64,000 nt of DNA from Lachnospiraceae bacterium. GTDB lineage: Bacteria; Bacillota; Clostridia; Lachnospirales; Lachnospiraceae. The translations under genes and the position numbers were made by a program. Positions 51,182-58,738 of this stretch are shown here, piece after piece (the stretch's first letter is position 1; every line of letters begins with the position of its first letter). A model generated the notes under the pieces. The model did not search any database. It saw nothing but the letters and a program-made list of their open reading frames with translations, and was not told the origin of the DNA. The DNA lies in the NCBI GenBank assembly GCA_900770785.1, contig CAAGLJ010000076.1:1-64000 (forward strand), read 5' to 3'.

Positions 51182-52405
51182 ATGAAGATATTTGAAGAGC
51201 TGAAGGCAAGAGGCTTGCTTGCCCAGCTGACCGATGAAGAGGAAATCAGAGATTTAATTAATGAGGGAAAGGCTACCTTCTATATTGGTTTTGATCCTAC
51301 GGCGGACAGTTTGCACGTGGGCCACTTTATGGCACTGTGCCTGATGAAGCGCCTTCAGGAAGCCGGAAATAAGCCCATTGCCCTGATTGGCGGCGGTACC
51401 GGTATGATTGGAGACCCTTCCGGCAGAAGCGATATGCGAAGTATGATGACCAGAGAGCAGATTGACCATAACTGTGAATGCTTCAAAAAGCAGATGAGCC
51501 GCTTTATCGATTTTTCCGAAGGGAAGGCTTTAATGGTAAATAATGCGGACTGGCTGCTGGATTTAAATTATGTAGAGCTTTTGCGTGACGTGGGAGTACA
51601 TTTCAGTGTAAACCGCATGCTGTCTGCGGAGTGCTACAAGCAGCGTATGGAAAAGGGTCTGAGCTTTCTGGAATTTAATTACATGATTATGCAAAGCTAC
51701 GACTTTCTGGCTCTTTATGAGAAATATGGCTGTAATATGCAGTTTGGAGGAGATGATCAGTGGAGCAATATGCTGGGCGGTACAGAATTGATTCGCCGTA
51801 AGCTGGGCAAGAATGCCTATGCCATGACCATCACCCTGTTGTTAAACTCTGAAGGTAAGAAGATGGGCAAGACACAAAAAGGTGCAGTATGGTTAGATCC
51901 CAATAAGACCTCACCTTTTGAATTCTACCAGTACTGGAGAAATGTGGCCGATGCGGATGTGTTAAAATGTATCCGTATGCTGACCTTTTTGCCTCTTGAG
52001 GAAATTGAAAAGATGGATGCCTGGGAAGGAAGCCAGTTGAATCAGGCAAAAGAAATTCTGGCTTATGAATTGACCAAGCTGGTTCATGGTGAGGAAGAGG
52101 CCATAAAGGCTCAGGAAAGTGCAAGAGCTTTATTTGCCAGTGGTGTAGCAGCGGATATGCCTACAGCAACACTTCGGGCTGAGGACTTTACCGACGGGCA
52201 GATTGATATTTTAACCATGTTGGTAAAATCAGGTCTGGTGCCCTCTAAATCGGAAGCACGAAGAGCCATAGAGCAGGGCGGCGTTACTGTAGATGGAGAA
52301 AAGGTGACGGATATCAAGACCATGTATAAAGCCGCTTCTCTGGAAGGAGAAGGGCTTGTATTAAAGCGTGGAAAGAAGAATTTCAGAAAAGTACAGTACC
52401 TGTAG
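51182..52405 (+). CDS. tyrS: Tyrosyl-tRNA synthetase
   Basis: Charges tRNA-Tyr. It has 407 residues. Class I signatures are HVGHFMALCLM (HIGH) and KMGKTQKGAVWL (KMSKS as KMGKT). IGGGTGMIGDPSGRSDMR lies in the active site, and the S4-like RNA-binding domain is at the C-terminus (VKSGLVPSKSEARRAIEQGG). GGGAGG precedes the ATG. No T-box leader is present in the 62 bp upstream, only a small GGCTGC/GCAGCC hairpin. It ends at a clear terminator. Confidence 0.97.
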   Translation: MKIFEELKARGLLAQLTDEEEIRDLINEGKATFYIGFDPTADSLHVGHFMALCLMKRLQEAGNKPIALIGGGTGMIGDPSGRSDMRSMMTREQIDHNCECFKKQMSRFIDFSEGKALMVNNADWLLDLNYVELLRDVGVHFSVNRMLSAECYKQRMEKGLSFLEFNYMIMQSYDFLALYEKYGCNMQFGGDDQWSNMLGGTELIRRKLGKNAYAMTITLLLNSEGKKMGKTQKGAVWLDPNKTSPFEFYQYWRNVADADVLKCIRMLTFLPLEEIEKMDAWEGSQLNQAKEILAYELTKLVHGEEEAIKAQESARALFASGVAADMPTATLRAEDFTDGQIDILTMLVKSGLVPSKSEARRAIEQGGVTVDGEKVTDIKTMYKAASLEGEGLVLKRGKKNFRKVQYL

Positions 52406-52410
52406 TATTA

Positions 52411-52467
52411 AAACTCAGGGGGTGCTGATTCGATTCAGCCTTCCCTGAGTTTTCTGTAATTTTTTTT
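52411..52467 (+). terminator. Intrinsic terminator after tyrS
   Basis: AAACTCAGGG (52411-52420) pairs with CCCTGAGTTT (52443-52452). The inner sequences also pair partly (GCTGA/TCAGC). A T tract of eight (52460-52467) follows. The tract runs straight into the next promoter's -35. Confidence 0.88.
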
Positions 52468-52494
52468 GACAGCCAACTTTGTTTAAAGTATAAA
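52466..52494 (+). promoter_or_regulatory. Promoter for the SUKH gene
   Basis: Perfect TTGACA (52466-52471), 17 bp, TATAAA (52489-52494). The -35 begins within the T tract of the tyrS terminator. The start codon is 31 bp downstream of the -10. Confidence 0.87.
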
Positions 52495-52524
52495 CTGAAT
52501 GGATTAAAGAGGGGAGAAAATATA

Positions 52525-53019
52525 GTGAACATATTGAAAGAGCTGGCAGGTAAAATTAATGGGCAGATTGTATTAAGAACAGCATTAGATGAAGAAAACT
52601 GCTCTTTTTTATGGAATGAACCGGCAACCATTGAAGAGATCGAAGCCTTTGAGAAAAAGCACCAGTGCAGCTTTCCAGAAGCCTACAAAGAGTTTTTGTT
52701 AATTTCCAATGGGGCCACTCTGTTTAAAACAGAATCCGGCAGCAATGGATATCAATTATTAAGCCTTAAGGAAATGGAAGAAGAAACTCAGGAAATCAGA
52801 GAGGATGGTTATATTATTTCTGATAAATGCTATTGCTTTATCAAATTTCTATTTAATGGAGACGTCCTGTTTCTGGATCTGGATAAAAAGTTTAATTATA
52901 TTCTGGACGGTAATATGAGAAGGCACTCCTATAAATGGGAATATATCAATTCGGACATCAATACATTTTTTGAACATTTATGCCAGTGTAATGGAGCAAC
53001 GTATTGGAGATGGCAATAA
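52525..53019 (+). CDS. SMI1/KNR4 (SUKH) family protein
   Basis: A 164-residue soluble protein. The SUKH core is seen in PATIEEIEAFEKKHQCSFPEAYKEFLLISNG-type sequence (codons 52621-52710), then YQLLSLKEMEEE. SUKH proteins are commonly immunity proteins against secreted or contact-dependent toxins. No toxin gene is adjacent, so this is an orphan. It is monocistronic with its own strong promoter, a GTG start and GAGGGGAG upstream. Its codon use appears more AT-rich than its neighbours (an impression, not measured). Confidence 0.83.
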   Translation: MNILKELAGKINGQIVLRTALDEENCSFLWNEPATIEEIEAFEKKHQCSFPEAYKEFLLISNGATLFKTESGSNGYQLLSLKEMEEETQEIREDGYIISDKCYCFIKFLFNGDVLFLDLDKKFNYILDGNMRRHSYKWEYINSDINTFFEHLCQCNGATYWRWQ

Positions 53020-53027
53020 TATTTTAC

Positions 53028-53059
53028 CCCCTGTCCGGCCGCAAGCTGAAGGACAGGGG
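53028..53059. terminator. Bidirectional terminator hairpin
   Basis: CCCCTGTCC (53028-53036) and GGACAGGGG (53051-53059) form a perfect 9 bp stem between the convergent SUKH gene and the minus-strand VOC gene. A moderately T-rich stretch follows on the plus strand (TATCTTCTT). Confidence 0.7.
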
Positions 53060-53067
53060 ATATCTTC

Positions 53068-53430
53068 TTATCTTTCCGGTACGATTTCCAACCAGTAGCC
53101 ATCAGGGTCCTGAATGAAATAAATTCCCATTTCAGGATTTTCATAGCAGATACAGCCCATTTCTTCATGGAGCTTATGAGCGGCGTCAAAGTCATCGGTA
53201 CGAAAGGCAAGATGAAATTCGCATTCACCCAAATCATATTTTCCGGGGTGTTCCTCAAGCCAGGTTAACTCCAGTTCAAAGTCGCTTTCTTCATTACCTA
53301 CATAAACAATAATAAAACCCTTGCCGTTTTTTCGCCGTTTTTCGGTCAGCCCCAGTGCTTTTTCATAAAAAGCAAGAGAGGCTTCCAGATTGGAAACATT
53401 ATAATTTTCATGTATCATTTTGAATTTCAT
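53068..53430 (-). CDS. VOC family protein (glyoxalase-like)
   Basis: A 120-residue vicinal-oxygen-chelate fold protein. It opens FKMIHENYNVSNLEASLAFY and closes GIYFIQDPDGYWLEIVPE, with His, Glu and Glu positions like those of lactoylglutathione lyase. LTEKRRKNGKGFIIVYVG is the central part. It could be a glyoxalase I for methylglyoxal or a binding protein; the sequence does not decide. It overlaps the upstream MBL gene by 4 bases, so the two are translationally coupled. Confidence 0.9.
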   Translation of the reverse strand: MKFKMIHENYNVSNLEASLAFYEKALGLTEKRRKNGKGFIIVYVGNEESDFELELTWLEEHPGKYDLGECEFHLAFRTDDFDAAHKLHEEMGCICYENPEMGIYFIQDPDGYWLEIVPER

Positions 53431-54104
53431 TGATATTCCTCCGTATATTCTATAATTTCGCGATATTCAGGATATTCACTGAGAAATTGTTTGATTACTT
53501 CGGGCTGTTCCCAATAATGCATGGGAAAAACCTTCCCAACTCTTACTTTTTTCAAAAAGTAGAGAATTCCTCTGGCATAATCCTTTCCCTGTCTGGGATC
53601 CAGAGGAAGAAAAGCAAGGTCAATTTCTTCTCCCTGTATCAAATCAATTTCGTGTCGATAGTTTCCCGTCATTTGTTTATTATATTGTTCAGATTCCTCT
53701 TCCCATACCCAGTCGTTTAAATCTCCGGCATGGTAGATTTTCCCTTCCGGGCAGCTCAGCAGAAAAGCAACTCCTTCATCTGTAGAGAGCAGTGTTTTCA
53801 AGCTGGTCTGACAGGGCAGAGTATAGGTCTCGTGAAAAGTCACCTTAACTACCGGAATATCCGCAGGATAGCGTTTGGGGGAGATATCTTTGGATAAAAC
53901 AGCAGTAATCCGATGAAAGCCTTCTTTTTTTAAAAGAGTAAAGATTTCCGGATTGTAATGATCCGCATGCTGGTGACTGGAAAAAACAAGGACAGGCTTA
54001 TCCTTGTCCATCCGGGGAAGCTCCCCTTTAAAATAATCGAAGATGTAGTAGCAGTGACTGGTTTCTACCAGAAAACTGCTGTGAAAAATATAATTTACTT
54101 TCAT
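53427..54104 (-). CDS. MBL-fold metallohydrolase
   Basis: A 225-residue metallo-beta-lactamase-fold protein. The metal site is SSHQHADHYNPE (HxHxDH), then FHAGDLNDW-like YHAGDLNDW and PMHYWEQPE. An opening YIFHSSFLVETSHCYYIFDY fits UlaG-like or small MBL hydrolases. ATG at plus position 54104 has GGAG 6 bp upstream on the minus strand, preferred to an ATG at 54116. It is coupled to the VOC gene. Together they could form a glyoxalase II/I-like pair, but this is only suggested by fold and coupling. Confidence 0.87.
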   Translation of the reverse strand: MKVNYIFHSSFLVETSHCYYIFDYFKGELPRMDKDKPVLVFSSHQHADHYNPEIFTLLKKEGFHRITAVLSKDISPKRYPADIPVVKVTFHETYTLPCQTSLKTLLSTDEGVAFLLSCPEGKIYHAGDLNDWVWEEESEQYNKQMTGNYRHEIDLIQGEEIDLAFLPLDPRQGKDYARGILYFLKKVRVGKVFPMHYWEQPEVIKQFLSEYPEYREIIEYTEEYQ

Positions 54105-54142
54105 ATTGTACTCCATGTATATCTCAGGTTTTGCTTTTTTCT

Positions 54143-54151
54143 ATTGTAACA
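54143..54151 (-). promoter_or_regulatory. Possible extended -10 element for the MBL-VOC operon
   Basis: On the minus strand the sequence TGTTACAAT contains TACAAT with an upstream TG one base away, an extended -10. No good -35 is visible. It lies 39 bp before the chosen start. Confidence 0.4.
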
Positions 54152-54258
54152 TGTATCTTTTCCCAGGAACAGCAAAATCTTTTCCGGCTTCAGACAAGAC
54201 CGCAAGCCAATGGAGGAACGGCAGGATAAATCATAGGGTTTGGTCAAATAGCTGCAAG

Positions 54259-54279
54259 CTATTGATTATTAATCAATAG
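54259..54279. promoter_or_regulatory. Perfect palindrome, likely PadR operator
   Basis: CTATTGATTA (54259-54268) and TAATCAATAG (54270-54279) are exact 10 bp arms around one central T. It covers the -35 of the padR promoter, a position suited to repression. PadR proteins bind such AT-rich dyads. Autoregulation is inferred. Confidence 0.75.
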
Positions 54280-54290
54280 TCTGCTAAGAT
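54262..54290 (+). promoter_or_regulatory. Promoter for padR and the glucosaminidase gene
   Basis: TTGATT at 54262-54267, 17 bp, TAAGAT at 54285-54290. An alternative -10 is TATGAT at 54290-54295. The -35 lies within the palindrome. The rest of the 230 bp gap from 54105 to 54333 holds no gene that I can see. Confidence 0.6.
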
Positions 54291-54333
54291 ATGATGGAGT
54301 CGAAATGTCATAAAATATTGAAGGAAGATGGAA

Positions 54334-54645
54334 ATGAATGCACAATTAAAAAAGGGGGTTCTGGAGCTTATGGTTTTGCAGGAAATCAGTAAGCGGGATT
54401 TATATGGCTATGAGCTGGCCAGAATCTTAAATGAGTATTATACGGACGTGGATGTCAGCTCCTTTTATACGATTTTGCGGCGTTTGAAGGGAAAAGAATA
54501 CGTCAGCTGCTATGAGGGAAGCATTTCCAGCGGACCCAGGCGTAAATATTATCAGCTTACTGAAAGGGGAAGGGAGTACCTGGAAAAACAGCTGGTGGAA
54601 TGGAAGAATATGCAGCAAATTCAACACAAACTCAGCCTGTGTTAA
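54334..54645 (+). CDS. PadR family transcriptional regulator
   Basis: A 103-residue winged-helix regulator. The PadR core is LKKGVLELMVLQEISKRDLYGYELARIL-type sequence (codons 54343-54430), with DVSSFYTILRRLKGKEYVSCYEG as recognition helix and wing, and RRKYYQLTERGREYLEKQL at the end. It is a short PadR of the s2 type without a large effector domain. ATG 54334 lies 6 bp after AAGGAAG. The glucosaminidase gene starts 33 bp after its stop, so it probably shares the promoter. PadR genes often sit with membrane or stress functions. Confidence 0.92.
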   Translation: MNAQLKKGVLELMVLQEISKRDLYGYELARILNEYYTDVDVSSFYTILRRLKGKEYVSCYEGSISSGPRRKYYQLTERGREYLEKQLVEWKNMQQIQHKLSLC

Positions 54646-54678
54646 AAATGGGATACGAAAGAAAGGAAGTAGATACCA

Positions 54679-57600
54679 ATGAGAAAGCATTTATTAAAAA
54701 GCCTTGCTTTTTTGCTTTTAGGGGTAATGATAAGCCTGGAGTGTTTGTCTGGCTATGCCACAATTAACAGTCATGCCGCAGGAAATACACAGAGCAGTTA
54801 TTATCTGTATCCTTTTGAGGAAGCAGTGGAAGCATTGGAACAGCTGGCCAGTGAGCAGGAGATTCAGGCAGCAGTTTATCTGGCAGATGAGGTGAATATG
54901 AAGGCTCTGCCGGAAGAAAGCAGTGAGACGGTGAGAGTACTGGCATCCGGTGACGTAGTACGGATTATTGGAGTGGGTCAGGATGCAGACTACGGTATAT
55001 GGTATGAGGCGGTCTTTCAACAGGAAACAGAAAAGGTTGTAGGCTATATCAGCCGTTCCTATCTGGCCTGTACACAGATCGAATTTATGGAATGGGAAAG
55101 TAATTATGTACGAAGTGCAACGGTCTTTCGACGTATGGCACGTGCGGTAAGCTACCCGGATGTGGAGCAGTTTCCTGAGTCCTATCAGGATGCCTTGTAT
55201 CAATTAAAGCAGCAGCATCCGAACTGGATTTTTGTCAAAATGAATACGGGAATTTCATGGAAAACCTTAGTAAGCAATCAGTTGGGAGAAAGAAGCCTTA
55301 TTTATGCTCCCACCTCCCCGGATGGATGGAAAAATGGTATGTATGGAACGAATTGGGCCTATGCTTCTGAGGGGATACTGAAATATTATCTTGATCCAAG
55401 AAATTTTTTGGATGATAATGGGATTTTTCAGTTTGAGCTTTTAGGATATTCAGAGGAATATCATACTGTGGAAGCAGTTAATCATATTTTAAATGGTACA
55501 TTCATGTACAATGCCACCATTGAAAATGGAAAAACCTATGCCCAGAATTTCGTGGAGCTGGGACAATCCACACAGGTAAGCCCCTTCCTCATGGCATCAC
55601 GAATCCGACAGGAGCAGGGAGCCCAGGGGAACAGTGCATTAATTTCCGGAACCTATACCGGATTTGAAGGCTACTATAACTATTATAATATTGGTGCCAG
55701 TGGAAAGACGGACAAAGAGATCATAGAAAGCGGTCTTGCCAGGGCAAAAAAAGAAGGCTGGAACAGCCGCTACAAAGCCCTGGAAGCAGGGGCAAATTTT
55801 CTGGGAAGCTCATATATCAAGCATGGACAGGATACCCTGTATCTTCAAAAATTTGATGTAGACAGTCGTTATGACGGTGTTTTCTGGCATCAATATATGC
55901 AAAATATTGAAGCACCCTATAAGGAGAGCTTGTCCGTAAAAAGAGCGTATGAGAAAGCAGGTCTTATTGACTCAGCCTATATTTTCCGAATACCGGTTTA
56001 TGAAGGTATGCCTTCTTCTGCCAGTGTACTGCCCGGACAGGAGGATAAGATTACTTTAAGCAGTACAGAAATTGATAATCTGCAGGTAGATGCACAGGTA
56101 ACGCTGCACCCCTTTATCAATGGAGAAGAGGCAGAAGGAATAGAATGGGAGTTTATCAGTTCAGATACTGCCGTTGCTACTGTGGATGCACAGGGGGTAG
56201 TAACTGCACTTAAACCGGGAGAAACCCTTATTACCTGTAGAAAAAAAGAGGACATGGACAACACCATAGAGGGAACCTGCAGAATTACGGTAATTAAAGC
56301 AGATGTGGATATCAGTAAGCTGACCATTCCGCAGCTGGAACCAATCACCTATAATTCCAGGGCTGTATTAGGCGATATTTCCTTGCCGGAGGGCTACAGC
56401 TGGGCAAATCCTGAGTTGGTTCCTACAGTAAAACAGACTGCCTATGCAGTGGAATATAATTTAGATGACAGCAAGTATAACAGTATTATGCTGGATATTC
56501 CTTTAACTGTAAATAAAGCAATTCCTGAGATTACTGTACCCACAGGCTTACAGGGAGGGGCAACAAGAGATTTGTCCAGTGTACAGCTGCCTAAGGGCTA
56601 TTACTGGATGGAGCCTGAAGCAAAGCTACCGGGTACCGTTGGAACGGCGACCTTCCGGGCAGGTTATAACCCGGATATAGAAAATTATGAATCGGTAGAA
56701 AATATTAACCTTACAGTGCAAGTGATTTGTGATAAGCATAATTTTGGTGAATGGCGGATCACAGAAGCAACCTGTGATGTTGACGGAATAAAGGTAAGAA
56801 GCTGTACAATCTGTGGAGAAAAAGAGGAAATTGTTCTTCCGGCCACAGGCCATTCTTATGAAGCAGAGGTGATAAAGGAGGCTACTGAGAAGCAGGAAGG
56901 GGAACGTCTCTATACCTGTGTAAACTGCCGGCACAGCTATACTGAAAGTATTCCCAGATTACCGGCAAAGCATGAACATAGCTATCAAAAAGAGGTTGTG
57001 AAAAAAGCTTCCTGTACAACGGAAGGCCTTCTTAGATACACCTGCAGCTGTGGGGATACCTATGAGGAAGTGATTCTGGCTACGGGACACAGTATGAAAG
57101 AAGGAAGCTGTACCATATGCGGATACAAGGAGAGCAGCGGTACAGGAACCTCCGGTACTGGAAGTGTTACAAATCAGGGTGGAAGTACGAACAGCACAAA
57201 CACGAGTCAGGGAGGAAATACGACTGCCGGGGGAAATACAGGCCAGGGCAGTGGAACGACTTCTGGTGAGAACACGAATCAGGGGAGTGGTACAGCTTCC
57301 GGTGGGAACACGAGCCAGGGAGGAAATACGACTGCCGGGGGAAATACAGGCCAGAGCAGCGGAACAACTTCTGGTGGGAACACGAACCAGAACGGGGGTA
57401 CGACTACTGGAGGTAGTACATCAGGCAATACCAACAGTGGGAACGCATCTGGAAACAGTACAGCAAATAGTGGAACAGGAGCTGGAAGCACAGGCAGCAC
57501 CGCAGCAGGAAATACTACAACCAGCCAAAGTACAGGCAGTACCGCAGCAGGAAATACTACAACCAGCCAAAGTACAAGCGGTACAACAACGGGAAATGCT

Positions 57601-58641
57601 GCGACCAGCAAAAACACAGGTACAGCAGAAGGTGCAGCAAACAGTGCAGCCGGAAATACAACAGCCCCAGCAGGGAATACTACTTCGGGAAGCACCGGTA
57701 ATACCAGGGCTGATGTGACAGCTGCGCCAGCCAATGCGGAGGAACAAATCATAGCCGATGCGGTAAAACAGGTTAAGCAGGAAAATGGCAGCACCGCACC
57801 GGCTAAGGAAGAAAAGGTGATTATTGCCTTAAATGGTAACAATACCAGAATTTCGGACAAGGTTGTGGATACAGCCGTCAGTCATGGAGTAGATTTGGAA
57901 CTGGAATTACCTAATACATTAGTATGGATAATTGATGCCAGGAGTCTTACTGGAGCCCTGACTGGTGAAATTGACATGGATGCCCGGTTTATAGAGGGAA
58001 TTCTGGACAGGAAATGGATTGAAGCTACAGCAAAAGGAAGAGATTATCTTGAACTACAGCTGGCTCATACTGGAGATTTTGGCTTTACGGCAGACCTTAT
58101 TATACCGGTAGAGGAAAAATATATTGGAAAAACGGCAAATCTGTTCTACTTTAATGAAGAAACAGGAATGCTGGAATTTCAGATGGCGTCTGGAGTAAGT
58201 GAAGAGGCGGAGGTGATTTTTACCTTTACTCATGCATCAGATTATCTGATCGTCTTTGCAGATGGCTCTATGGCAGAGGAAACTTTTCCTGCAAATACTC
58301 AGGAAATAGAAGTTTCTGAGGATGCATCAGCTGTGACTGGAACAGTAGAAAAAGAAGAAAATAATTCTTTGAAGATACTGGTGCTTATTACCCTGATTAT
58401 TATGCTGTTAGCAGTATTTCCCGTAATTTGGGGGCTTTGGCTAAATCACAGGAAACAGGATAAAATATATAATGACCAAAAAGAAGAAATATCTGACGGA
58501 GAAGAGGACTTTTTTCAGGAGCTTGCAGCCAGTGCCAGAAAGGAGATTAGGGAAGAGAAAAAAAGACAGGAAGAAAAGAAAAGTCTCAGTGAAGATGAGT
58601 ACTTTGATGAGGATGTAGATGACTACCGGGAGCGTTCTTAG
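54679..58641 (+). CDS. Membrane-anchored N-acetylglucosaminidase with Ig-like and repeat regions
   Basis: A 1320-residue surface peptidoglycan hydrolase. Signal peptide is at 1-34. An SH3-like region (about 85-135) precedes a LytB/GH73-type glucosaminidase domain (about 170-420). Its probable catalytic Glu is E311 in SRIRQEQGAQGN. A Big_2 Ig-like domain (about 455-545) is followed by further beta-rich segments. About 684-817 are Cys-pair repeats (CTICGEKEEIVLPATGH, then CVNC and CSCG). About 820-1015 are Gly/Thr/Ser/Asn-rich tandem repeats. One transmembrane helix (about 1231-1255) and a 65-residue acidic cytosolic tail end the protein. No C-terminal sortase signal is present. Confidence 0.88.
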   Translation: MRKHLLKSLAFLLLGVMISLECLSGYATINSHAAGNTQSSYYLYPFEEAVEALEQLASEQEIQAAVYLADEVNMKALPEESSETVRVLASGDVVRIIGVGQDADYGIWYEAVFQQETEKVVGYISRSYLACTQIEFMEWESNYVRSATVFRRMARAVSYPDVEQFPESYQDALYQLKQQHPNWIFVKMNTGISWKTLVSNQLGERSLIYAPTSPDGWKNGMYGTNWAYASEGILKYYLDPRNFLDDNGIFQFELLGYSEEYHTVEAVNHILNGTFMYNATIENGKTYAQNFVELGQSTQVSPFLMASRIRQEQGAQGNSALISGTYTGFEGYYNYYNIGASGKTDKEIIESGLARAKKEGWNSRYKALEAGANFLGSSYIKHGQDTLYLQKFDVDSRYDGVFWHQYMQNIEAPYKESLSVKRAYEKAGLIDSAYIFRIPVYEGMPSSASVLPGQEDKITLSSTEIDNLQVDAQVTLHPFINGEEAEGIEWEFISSDTAVATVDAQGVVTALKPGETLITCRKKEDMDNTIEGTCRITVIKADVDISKLTIPQLEPITYNSRAVLGDISLPEGYSWANPELVPTVKQTAYAVEYNLDDSKYNSIMLDIPLTVNKAIPEITVPTGLQGGATRDLSSVQLPKGYYWMEPEAKLPGTVGTATFRAGYNPDIENYESVENINLTVQVICDKHNFGEWRITEATCDVDGIKVRSCTICGEKEEIVLPATGHSYEAEVIKEATEKQEGERLYTCVNCRHSYTESIPRLPAKHEHSYQKEVVKKASCTTEGLLRYTCSCGDTYEEVILATGHSMKEGSCTICGYKESSGTGTSGTGSVTNQGGSTNSTNTSQGGNTTAGGNTGQGSGTTSGENTNQGSGTASGGNTSQGGNTTAGGNTGQSSGTTSGGNTNQNGGTTTGGSTSGNTNSGNASGNSTANSGTGAGSTGSTAAGNTTTSQSTGSTAAGNTTTSQSTSGTTTGNAATSKNTGTAEGAANSAAGNTTAPAGNTTSGSTGNTRADVTAAPANAEEQIIADAVKQVKQENGSTAPAKEEKVIIALNGNNTRISDKVVDTAVSHGVDLELELPNTLVWIIDARSLTGALTGEIDMDARFIEGILDRKWIEATAKGRDYLELQLAHTGDFGFTADLIIPVEEKYIGKTANLFYFNEETGMLEFQMASGVSEEAEVIFTFTHASDYLIVFADGSMAEETFPANTQEIEVSEDASAVTGTVEKEENNSLKILVLITLIIMLLAVFPVIWGLWLNHRKQDKIYNDQKEEISDGEEDFFQELAASARKEIREEKKRQEEKKSLSEDEYFDEDVDDYRERS
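57202..57417 (+). repeat. 108 bp imperfect tandem duplication in the glucosaminidase gene
   Basis: Two copies of a 108 bp (36-codon) unit, about 57202-57309 and 57310-57417, deduced from the identical CAGGGAGGAAATACGACT starting at 57208 and 57316. They encode GGNTTAGGNTGQ-type Gly/Thr/Asn-rich sequence. The unit keeps the frame, so copy-number change would alter only stalk length. Confidence 0.8.
57492..57580 (+). repeat. 42 bp tandem repeat in the glucosaminidase gene
   Basis: A 14-codon unit encoding STAAGNTTTSQSTG is repeated twice. The shared ACCGCAGCAGGAAATACT begins at 57499 and 57541, a 42 bp period with near-complete identity, suggesting recent duplication. Confidence 0.8.
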
Positions 58642-58650
58642 AAAGAAGGA

Positions 58651-58679
58651 TTGAAATAATCTGTGATATTTTATACAAT
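58651..58679 (+). promoter_or_regulatory. Promoter for the DUF3048 lipoprotein gene
   Basis: TTGAAA at 58651-58656, 17 bp, TACAAT at 58674-58679. The expected start of transcription (about 58686) falls inside the left arm of the terminator hairpin, so new transcripts would not contain the whole hairpin. Confidence 0.72.
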
Positions 58680-58716
58680 GGTGGCAGCAGGTGGCTGTTG
58701 CCACCATTATTTTTTG
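58677..58716 (+). terminator. Intrinsic terminator after the glucosaminidase gene
   Basis: AATGGTGGCA (58677-58686) pairs with TGCCACCATT (58699-58708); the inner GCAG/CTGT extends the stem. ATTTTTTG follows. It lies 36 bp past the stop and overlaps the next promoter's -10. Confidence 0.85.
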
Positions 58717-58738
58717 TGTTAGGAGAGGAGCAAAACTA

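Noticed and set aside
56846..56857. LPATG sequence in the glucosaminidase resembling a sortase signal
   Set aside because: It is internal, in a Cys-repeat region, and is followed by hundreds of residues; a sorting signal must be near the C-terminus before a hydrophobic stretch and basic tail.
57160..57860. Long open frames on both strands over the glucosaminidase repeats
   Set aside because: They are shadows caused by the low-complexity, stop-poor repeat DNA; they have no ribosome site and give Pro/Val/Leu- or Gln/Arg-rich nonsense compositions.
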